Shown here piece after piece: positions 56,790 to 64,000 of a stretch of DNA of 64,000 nt (positions are counted from its first letter, which is position 1; every line of letters begins with the position of its first letter). Position numbers and translations under genes: made by a program. The notes under the pieces are model-generated. The model ran no database searches. It was not told where the DNA came from and worked only from the letters and a program-made list of their open reading frames with translations. Source of the DNA: Phocoena phocoena. Taxonomy: Eukaryota > Chordata > Mammalia > Artiodactyla > Phocoenidae. The stretch is taken from contig NC_089222.1 of assembly GCF_963924675.1 (NCBI RefSeq), positions 134,752,281 through 134,816,280 of the forward strand, in the 5' to 3' direction.

Positions 56790-57114
56790 ATTCTTTTTTT
56801 TTTTTTTAAGAAGATGTTGGGGGTAGGAGTTTATTAATTAATTAATTTATTTTTGCTGTGTTGGGTCTTCGTTTCTGTGCGAGGGCTTTCTCCAGTTGCG
56901 GCGAGCGGGGGCCACTCTTCATCGCGGTGCGTGGGCCTCTCACTATCGCGGCCTTTCTTGTTGCGGAGCACAGGCTCCAGATGCGCAGGCTCAGTAGTTG
57001 TGGCTCACGGGCCTAGTTGCTCTGCGGCACGTGGGATCCTCCCAGACCAGGGCTCGAACCCGTGTCCCCTGCATTGGCAGGCAGATTCTCAACCACTGCG
57101 CCACCAGGGAAGTC
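56790..57114 (-). mobile_element. Long-form CHR SINE, antisense
   Basis: It runs from a T-run and '(ATTA)n' tail through 'gtgttgggtcttcgtttctg' to 'ccaccagggaagtcc'. The 13-mer 'cccagaaattctt' is found directly right of it (57115-57127) and left of the adjoining L1M fragment (56682-56694). Confidence 0.92.
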
Positions 57115-57149
57115 CCCAGAAATTCTTAATCCTGGTGAGTCCTAGTTCT

Positions 57150-57240
57150 GTTATAATGCTGGACCTTGGGTCCAGCTGGGTCTCTTCTCTGAACCTCAGT
57201 TTCCTGATCAATAAGATGGGAAGTGGTGTTTCTTAAGCAC
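57150..57240 (+). mobile_element. Degenerate MIR, sense
   Basis: 'gggtctcttctctgaacctc' leads into 'agtttcctgatcaataagat', in the position of the MIR core. Confidence 0.5.
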
Positions 57241-57424
57241 CCATCCATGTATAATTAAGCAAATAATTTTTTAAGTGATATCTGGAAAAACACTATTTAT
57301 GGCTTAGGCCTCAAAAATTCCTTGACATATTTTCAGAAAAATAAAGACTTCCCAGCTCCTCATTTTCAAAATGGAAAGCTCCAACTCCTTGAGAGCAATC
57401 CAAGGAAAGGCATTTATACATATA

Positions 57425-57560
57425 TTGTTTTCACACCCTGAATCAAATATATATATTATATATATATATATACTATTTATATATTTTTTCACACCTTGTA
57501 TCAAATATATATTTATATTGTATATATACTTATATTTATATTATATATAAATATATAATA
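57425..57560. repeat. AT-rich tandem duplication, 58-bp period
   Basis: 'ttcacaccctgaatcaaata' and 'ttcacaccttgtatcaaata' recur 58 bp apart, each followed by a (TA)n run. Confidence 0.75.
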
Positions 57561-57569
57561 TTCCAAGAT

Positions 57570-58225
57570 GGCCACAAGAACATCTTCCATCCCACGTGAC
57601 CATGAACTCTGATAGTCCTTCCATTGAGATGTGGGAGTCTGTGCTGTGCCTGCTCTCTTTGAGTCTAGACAGGCTTGTGACTCACTTGTAACCAACCAAA
57701 CGTGACAGAGGTGATACTGCGTGACTTTCTGGGCTGAGTCATAAAAGGCAATGGAACTTTCCACTGCAGGGGCATGGGTTTGATCCCCGGTTGGGGAACT
57801 AGGATCCCGCATGCCACACAGTGCGGCCAAAAAAAAAAAAGGAAAACGAAGAAAATGGGGAGGATGGAGCTCCCACCCTATTCACTGGAACACTTGTGCA
57901 GGGTCCCAAGCCACCACACTGCAAAAGGGCCCATGAGGCAGCCATGATGTAAGGAAGCCCAATCAATCCCACTCAGAAAGGCCTCCTGGAGAAGCACGTG
58001 AGAATACACGAAGAGACAGAAAGGGCTCCAGACCCTTGATGTTCTGGCTCTGACCACCGTCTGACGGCAGCCGAATGAGAGACCTTGATAAAACCCCTCA
58101 GCTGAGCCTTTCCTGAACTTGTGACCCGCAGAAAATGTGAGAGATAATAAAATGACTGTTGTTGGTTAAACCCCTAGGGTTTGGGGTGGTTTCCTGCATA
58201 CCAACTGGAATAAGTGGCAAGGTGA
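57570..58225 (+). mobile_element. Ancient LTR (MLT1-like), sense, with nested SINE
   Basis: The left part has 'ctgggctgagtcataaaagg'. The right part has 'gtgagagataataaaatgac' with 'ggtttggggtggtttcctgc', the usual 3' end of such LTRs with its AATAAA-type signal. It is non-coding. A SINE fragment interrupts it. Confidence 0.55.
57759..57840 (+). mobile_element. Partial CHR/Bov-tA-like SINE, sense
   Basis: 'gatccccggttggggaacta' and 'ggatcccgcatgccacacag' with an A-run of 11-12 bases match the 3' half of a short tRNA-derived SINE. The head is missing. Confidence 0.75.
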
Positions 58226-59138
58226 CAGGGCCAGAACTGTCTAGTAACTGAGGCTCAGGGGATTCTGTCTGGCTCAGTCTTCCCTAAATAGCCACCAGCA
58301 CCATGGCTCACCCTCCACCCCACCTAGCACATGGGCCTCCTCCTTTCCAGTCACTTAAACTACTCCCCTGCTCCTCTAGAATCCGTAACTTACCCCATCT
58401 TCTCCAGCCTACCTCCACCCCAGAGCTTAAAGTGATGGACCACGGGCCTCAGTGTGTGTAACAATCACCTGCAATACCTCTGCCCCTCCCTGCCTCTACC
58501 CAGATTCTGACTGAGCAGATTCTGATGGGACCCAGGTACTTCTGATTGCAGATGGAGTAATTGGTCCTAAGAAGACCAGAAGGCCGGATGGGATGTACCA
58601 ATTTTGCTTGAATCCAAGCCTCGAATACCTGTTCCAAGGAGCCGTATTGAGGCTGGCAGCTCTGCTCCCTCTCACAAGAGGGATCTTTTTCTTGATTATT
58701 CTGAAGTCCCCCAGAAAAAGATTTTCTCTAAAAACATTTGTTGGTTGAGACCACTGTCTGGTGCTAAGCTGGCAGAGGCATGAAAACGCAGAGCTGAGAG
58801 CATTCAGTGGCTCTCCCAGGACCTCAGAGATATCTTTGGCAGAAAGCTAGGGAAATGGGGTCACCAACTGCTCTGTCAGCCTGCTCCGCGTGGACCCCTC
58901 CCCTTCCAGACCCTCACACCATACGGCCCTTCCCTGCTGGCCATGGTGCAGTGGGAGATGGCCAGTCCCCCCAGGAGCATGGTGCCCAGCAGCGCTTACC
59001 CCTTCCTCATGGTTTGGTCAACACGTCTGCTCTTCTCTGTGGCCCGTATTCTGCCTAGAACCAGAAGCTAACATTCCCTGAAAGCTATACTTTTCAGGCT
59101 TTTGATGTTATCACCATTTGAGGCTAAATACTCTGTCT
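58226..59138. other. Mostly unique sequence
   Basis: A possible MER5-like remnant lies at about 58450-58560 ('aacaatcacctgcaatacct', 'ctgattgcaga'). No gene recognised. Confidence 0.4.
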
Positions 59139-59146
59139 GACATTGT

Positions 59147-59357
59147 TTTTTTTGTTTGTTTTTTTGTGGTACACGGGCCTCTCATTGTTGTGGCCTCTCC
59201 TGTTGCGGAGCACAGGCTCCGGACGCGCAGGCTCAGCGGCCATGGCTCACGGGCCCAGCTGCTCTGCAGCATGTGGGATCTTCCCGGACCGGGGCACGAA
59301 CCCGTGTCCCCTGCATCGGCAGGCGGACTCTCAACCACTGCGCCACCACGGAAGCCC
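59147..59357 (-). mobile_element. Short-form CHR SINE, antisense
   Basis: Typical antisense short body after a T/(TTTG)n tail. The flanks 'gacattgt' (59139-59146) and 'gacgttgt' (59358-59365) are a decayed target duplication. Confidence 0.93.
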
Positions 59358-59365
59358 GACGTTGT

Positions 59366-59734
59366 ATTTTTGCCATGTCAAAGTGTTCAGTTGTTTGATG
59401 TAAACATTTAAAATATCTTGTACTTTATATAAGCCTCTTTTAGCATTCCTTCTTTTTTTTTCTCCTAATGTGTCAGGAGCTTCAGAAAATAGAACAGCCC
59501 AGCCCTCACTCAACCTCTGATTCTGAGATGTTCCGTAAATGTATATCTATTTGCCTTATACAGGTTCTTCCCTTTCCTTTGGATGGTTTGATCCTGACTC
59601 CACCATCAGACTTCAGCTTCCTCAACATAACGGCCAGGATTCCTTTTTCTCTGCATCCCCCTCAAAACTGTCCTGCTCATGGCAGTCCCAGAGCTGGGGA
59701 TGTATGATGCACACCACAGGGTGGCCTTATTTCT
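59366..59734. other. Unique sequence, no gene seen
   Basis: No feature recognised. Confidence 0.4.
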
Positions 59735-59885
59735 TAACTAGCTGTGGGGCCTCTCTGAGCTTCAGGTCCTCTCACGTGAAATCGGGGTGTTAATGCGACC
59801 AAGCTGGCAGGGGTGATTAAGTATGATTCTGCACTCAATGCACACAGCACAGTCCTGGACACATAGAAGGTGTTCAGTGAATTGC
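59735..59885 (+). mobile_element. MIR SINE, sense
   Basis: 'ttaactagctgtggggcctc' and 'cagcacagtcctggacacat' match the MIR core and 3' end. Confidence 0.7.
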
Positions 59886-59887
59886 AG

Positions 59888-60351
59888 TTGTTTGGGGTTG
59901 AATTGTGTCCCCTGAAAAAGACACGTGGAAATCCTAACCCTGGCCCCTCTGAATGTGACCTTATTTGGAAATGGGGTCCTTGCCGAGGTCATCAAGTTAA
60001 GATAGAGGTCCTACTGGAGTGAGGTTGGCCCTAAATCTGATGACCGGTGTCTTTATGAGGAAAAGGAAATTTGGAGACACATGGAAGGAAGATGACCATC
60101 TAAAACAGAGGCAGAAATTGGAATGACGAAATGACAAGCCAAGGAATGCCAAGGATTGCCGGCAACCATCAGAAGCTGGAAGAGGTGAGGAAGGATTCTT
60201 CCTTAGAGACTGCAGAGGCAAACACGATCCTGCCAACAACACCTTCATTCTAGACTCGTGGCCTCTGGAAAATGCCAGGCAATACATTTCTGTTGTTTTA
60301 AGCCGCCCAGTGGGCGGTACTTTGTTATGGCAGCCCTAGGAGACTCATACA
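59888..60351 (+). mobile_element. MLT1-type LTR (ERVL-MaLR), sense
   Basis: The LTR begins near 'tttggggttgaattgtgtcc' and contains 'gaatgtgaccttatttggaa'. It ends with 'aatacatttctgttgtttta', 'agccgcccagtgggcggtac' and 'aggagactcatacag'. The bases after it, 'attttggtactgggagtag', look like the start of MaLR internal sequence, so this is a 5' LTR remnant. It carries no gene. Confidence 0.85.
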
Positions 60352-60400
60352 GATTTTGGTACTGGGAGTAGAGAGCATGGTTTTGAAAAGGCAGAGAGGA
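60352..60400 (+). mobile_element. MaLR internal sequence, short remnant
   Basis: 'attttggtactgggagtaga' directly after the LTR fits the primer-binding region of MaLR elements. It fades within about 50 bp. Confidence 0.55.
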
Positions 60401-60614
60401 GTCAACTAGACAAGGGCCTGGGTGATGAGGGCAGAGTGAATGCAAAGCCATGCACAGCAGGGTTCGGTCGCCTCCCTGCCCCGGCAGCCAGGGACACCTT
60501 CCCCAGCCCTTCCTCCCAGCATTTCCCAGCACCCCGCTATCCTATGGGACCAACAACCACGAGAAATTCGGGCAACAAAAAGTCGGCATCAAGGGTGATT
60601 TAATTTAGAACTTA

Positions 60615-61190
60615 GTCTAAAAAGTCATTTCTTGGGCTCCTGCTCTGTGCCAGGTACAGCGTTAATGGTTAATAGATGTGGTTCCTCCCCTGGAGGAGCT
60701 CAGGTCCACAGAGCATTGCTCTACAGTGGAGACAGCAGAGGGCTCCGGCCGAGGCTGCAGATGACTTCCAAGTTGAGTCTTAAAGACCATATGCAGATCA
60801 GCCAGGCCAGGGAAGGTGGCAGCATTCAGGCAAGCATGTGAGGACAAGCACCGAGACGTGACACAGTGTGGCACGTGCAGGAAAACTCATGCAGCTTGGA
60901 GTTAACAGACCAGTAAACAGGAGGAAGGAAACACCGGCGAGGCTGGAGAGACAAGTAGGGACCAGGCTAGGGGCGTCTTGTGTTCTGTGCTACAGAGCTT
61001 GGGATTTATTCTCTGGGCCCTGGGATGCTTCTCAAGGACTTAAAGCAGAGGAGTGGTATAAGTCAGATTTTCACCTTATATAGATCGCCCTGGCTAAAAT
61101 GTGGACGGATTCAAACAGAACAGGAGCAGAGGCGAATTGACTCGGAGCTGCTGTGACGTGGTCCGTGTGAGCGATGGCGTGGGTGTGAGT
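60615..61190 (-). mobile_element. L2 fragment, antisense
   Basis: 'ctgctctgtgccaggtacag', 'gggccctgggatgcttctca' and 'agcagaggagtggtataagt' then 'gatcgccctggctaaaatgt' follow the antisense L2 order over ~570 bp. Confidence 0.75.
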
Positions 61191-62455
61191 GGGGGCAGTG
61201 ATACTGGATGCAGAGGAAGAGCTCTGAAGGATGTGTAAGGGGTGTCTAACTGGAGCTCCCCCAGAAGCAGGGCCTGTGACACGGGTTTATGGGCAGGCAC
61301 TTTAGGAAGGGATCCCAGCGGAGAGCAATGGGGTCTGAGAGGAATGAGAGAGGGGAGAGGGCGTCAGGGGGGCGTGATTGGGCCGGTCATCACAGTGGGC
61401 AGCTGAGGCCGGCTCCCCTGCAGACCCTCTGAGGAAGTGAGAAGGGACCCCAGTGTGTAGGGAGTAGGGACCCAGAATTGCTCCCTCAAGCCATGGACGG
61501 AAGGAATATTGACCGTCAGCTCCCGTCTCCATTGGTCAAGGTTTGTCCAAAGAAATGTTACCTTCCTTGGACTTCCAAGATTACACACAAGCCCGGACGG
61601 CTAGGCAAGTCCCCACGGGCCTGGGCTGAGAGGAGAAGGTACCCACTGTGCTGCTTCAGGGCACATCCTGCGGCCACAGCAACGTCCAGAAACCAAAGGG
61701 GAGCCAAGAGGAGGCGAGCAGGGGCACAAAGGGGAAGGAGAAGCTGGTGGGAGAGGAAGTGAAAGGAAGGCCTCGTTTCTGAGTTGGGTGACCTCGTGGT
61801 TGGGAGCACTCTGTGCACTTGCGTGTGGAACACAAGGAAAAGACGAGAGTTGGAAGGATAAGTGTTTCATTGGAGAAAGGCTGAGCGGAAAGGGCTATGG
61901 GACCCCGGGAGATGTTTGGCAAGTTCAGTGGAGAGGTCAGCTCAGAGGTAGAGCTCGAGAGATGGAATGAGAGCCCCAGGAAAGGTGTGTACAAAGTGAG
62001 GCCCCTCATAACTGAAAGGCAGGGCCCTCGGAAATCTGGATGCTGAGAAGGCAGAAGAGCCAATGAAGGAGGGTGAGAACATGGAGGAAATGGAAAATGG
62101 GAGCAGAGCCGTGTCACAGAGGCCAATTGATTTAAATGCAAGGGATGGTGCCCTGGGGGTGTTTACGTACAAGACCAAATAAATCCTCTTTGCTTCCCTC
62201 TCCCTTAAAAAAAAAATTGACCCTGCTCCTGGTCCTAAGTTCCCAGTCTCTACCCCAGCACCCCTTCCCCTGCCACCAAGCGCTGTCGACCCTTCCCCTA
62301 TGCTGTCATTCCTACTTGCTCCCCCTTCCCTGTTCTTGATGCCACCATCTAGGTTCAGAACCTCATTGCCTCTGGTCTGGACTACCCCCTAAAAGTGTTT
62401 CCTGCTCCGGCCTCCCCTGCTTCTCTCCAGCAGGTTGATTTCCCTAAAGAAACAT
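61191..62455. other. Unique or very old sequence, no gene seen
   Basis: 61240-61540 and 62280-62450 have the flavour of very old repeats, but I cannot name them. Overlapping open frames (for example 61478-61762, 61656-62141) are in conflicting frames and have no domain. Confidence 0.4.
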
Positions 62456-62534
62456 TCTTTTTTTTTTTTTTTGAGGCAATAAAAATGCATGTATTTGGGA
62501 GAACGGCTTTGATCTGAGAAAATGAACATATACT

Positions 62535-62934
62535 TTTTAAAAAAATTTTTCTTGGAGTGTAGTTGATTTTCAATGCTGTGTTAGTTTCAGGTGTACAGCA
62601 AAGTGAGTCAGTTATACGTATACATATATCCACTCTTTTTGCTTGTTTGGTTTGACCACACCGCACAGCATGTGGGATCTTAGTTCTCTGACCAGGGATC
62701 GAACCCGCGTCCCCTGCAGTGGAAATGTGGAGACTTAACCACTGGACCGCCAGGGAAGTCCCTATCCACTCTTTTTCAGATTCTTTTCTCATGTAGGCCA
62801 TTACAGAGTACTAAGCCGAGTTCCCTGTGCTATACAGTACGTTCTTATTAATTATGTATTTTATATGGAGTAGTACGTATATGTCAATCCCAATGTCCCA
62901 ATTTATCCCTTCTTCTCGCTGCTCTTTCTCTTGC
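62535..62934 (-). mobile_element. 5'-truncated L1 3' UTR, antisense, split by a SINE
   Basis: 'gtgtagttgattttcaatgc' and 'aggtgtacagcaaagtgagt' lie left of the SINE; 'agttccctgtgctatacagt' lies right. It is the same 3' UTR type as 26804-27059. Confidence 0.85.
62641..62762 (-). mobile_element. Short CHR/Bov-tA-like SINE, antisense, nested in L1
   Basis: A 122-bp antisense tRNA-derived SINE carries 'gggatcgaacccgcgtcccc'. It is flanked by a perfect 14-bp duplication 'tatccactcttttt' (62627-62640 and 62763-62776). Confidence 0.95.
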
Positions 62935-62947
62935 TAAAGAGCATCCT

Positions 62948-63148
62948 TGGGCTTCCCTGGTGGTGCAGTGGTTGAGAGTCCCCCTGCCGATGCAGGGGAC
63001 GCGGGTTCGTGCCCCGGTCCGGGAAGATCCCACGTGCCGCGGAGCGGCTGGGCCCGTGAGCCATGGCCGCTGAGCCTGCGCGTTCGGAGCCTGTGCTCTG
63101 CAACACGAGAGGCCACAAGAGTGAGAGGCCCACGTACCACAAAAAAAA
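62948..63148 (+). mobile_element. Short-form CHR SINE, sense
   Basis: The head 'ggcttccctggtggtgcagt' and B-box region 'gggttcgtgccccgg' are followed by an A tail. A perfect 13-bp duplication 'taaagagcatcct' flanks it (62935-62947 and 63149-63161). Confidence 0.96.
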
Positions 63149-63161
63149 TAAAGAGCATCCT

Positions 63162-63310
63162 CATGTTTTGCTGTTATAAACAGAGTTGCTGTAAATGCTC
63201 ATATGTTTGTCTCCTGGTGCCCCTGAGCAGAAGTTTCTCTTGGGAATACACTTAGGAGTGGAATTTGGGGGTCGAAGGGTATGTTCATTGCTTTTCTAAT
63301 TCTCAACTTT
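63162..63310 (-). mobile_element. Older L1 ORF2 fragment, antisense
   Basis: 'gttataaacagagttgctgt' and 'ttctcttgggaatacactta' with 'ggagtggaatttgggggtcg' are the antisense C-terminal ORF2 words. It may be continuous with the L1 at 62535-62934 or a separate copy. Confidence 0.7.
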
Positions 63311-63399
63311 TTTTCTTCTGCTCATCCCCAAACCTTACATTCTAGATGAGTACCATCTCTGCATTTCGGGGACAGCTCGGAGCCTTTGCCAGTGTTGTT

Positions 63400-63640
63400 T
63401 CCATGGCATGGAGCGCCTTTGCTCTTCACGCCCAACAGTCCAAACCCTGCCATCCTCTGAGCCCAGCTCAGTTACCAATCCCTCTTCCTGGAAGACTCCC
63501 TGATTCCTCCCCACCAGAATTCATCTCTTCTTCCCGTATGCTCTGAAGGCTCTTACTTGATTTGTTCCCGTCGTCCTACTCTATGTGTCACTGCCACCAC
63601 CCGGCATGGTGAAGGATGTTTCTCCTCTCCAGGGAGCAGA
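63400..63640 (+). mobile_element. Possible L2 fragment, sense
   Basis: 'cttcctggaagactccctga' and 'aggctcttacttgatttgtt' resemble the L2 3' region. The match is weak. Confidence 0.35.
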
Positions 63641-64000
63641 GGCAGTTTCACTCTCTCCCACAGCACCCACTAGGGTGTGGTGTATGCTGTGTCTCTTCCA
63701 AGACTCACATTCTTTTCACACTATCTCATCTCTGAACTAAGAAAGTGTCTTACATTGGAGAGTGTATCATAACTTAGTTAGCAGTATTTTTCTTAGTGCT
63801 TCTTAGAATAACAGCATTCCTTATGGCCAGCGATGCCTTAGATTCCATTAAATCCACTAGAAGGTGTTGAACCAATGTTTGCTAAATTGGATGAGTTTAA
63901 GTCACTTGAAGTAGGAGAGAGAATCTCGACCCACTGTCCGGATTAGAACACATTTCACGACAATTTAGCACTTCCCCCCGGCCTCCCCTATTCTGTCTGC
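63641..64000. other. Unique sequence, no gene seen
   Basis: No feature recognised to the window end. Confidence 0.4.

Noticed and set aside
1..64000. CRISPR array, operon, phage or plasmid features
   Set aside because: No regularly spaced repeats, ribosome-binding sites or tightly packed genes are present. The DNA is vertebrate nuclear.

Overview
This is about 64 kb of mammalian nuclear DNA, almost certainly from a cetacean. The strongest evidence is a set of about 15 copies of a tRNA-Glu-derived SINE whose head reads like 'cttccctggtggcgcagtgg' and whose B-box region reads 'gggttcgtgcccc'. This is the CHR-type SINE of whales, hippos and ruminants. Eight copies are a short form that lacks the last ~90 bp of the long form. 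As I recall, such deletion subfamilies are described from cetaceans, and from toothed whales in particular, so a toothed whale is plausible but not proven. L1 3' ends of cetartiodactyl type and ancient MIR, L2, MER5-like and MLT1-like repeats fit a placental mammal.

I recognise no cellular protein-coding gene, tRNA, rRNA or other RNA gene. Every recognisable protein-like reading frame belongs to one L1 retrotransposon, and the other open frames look like chance or SINE readthrough. The window therefore reads as intergenic or deep intronic DNA. I cannot exclude small exons, which are hard to see without splice evidence or comparison.

Layout. 1-7.4 kb: old repeats, a Tigger-like MITE, young and old L1 3' ends (one nested in another) and a long CHR SINE. 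7.5-8.15 kb: a compact CpG island with a minus-strand poly(A) signal and a C-rich tract able to form a G-quadruplex on the minus strand. 9-15.8 kb: mostly repeat-poor, with two candidate regulatory blocks. 15.89-21.83 kb: a nearly full-length but dead L1 inserted into a MIR with a 19-bp target-site duplication. 22-27 kb: repeats, SINEs and a (TA)n. 27-31.5 kb and 35.1-37 kb: largely unique DNA with candidate cis-regulatory blocks. 37-43 kb: dense nested repeats. 43.5-44.1 kb: a probable solo LTR. 44.3-47.4 kb: unique DNA with the most enhancer-like block at 45.7-46.06 kb. 47.4-64 kb: alternating SINE, L1, L2 and MLT1 insertions, with a repeat-poor island at 54.2-56.7 kb.

The clearest biology is the insertion history: many elements keep exact target-site duplications and several are nested, which gives relative ages. 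The most interesting non-repeat signals are the CpG island and five or six repeat-poor blocks with clustered homeodomain, POU, TALE or GATA-like words. Those blocks are inferences that need cross-species alignment. I did not find a new coding system.
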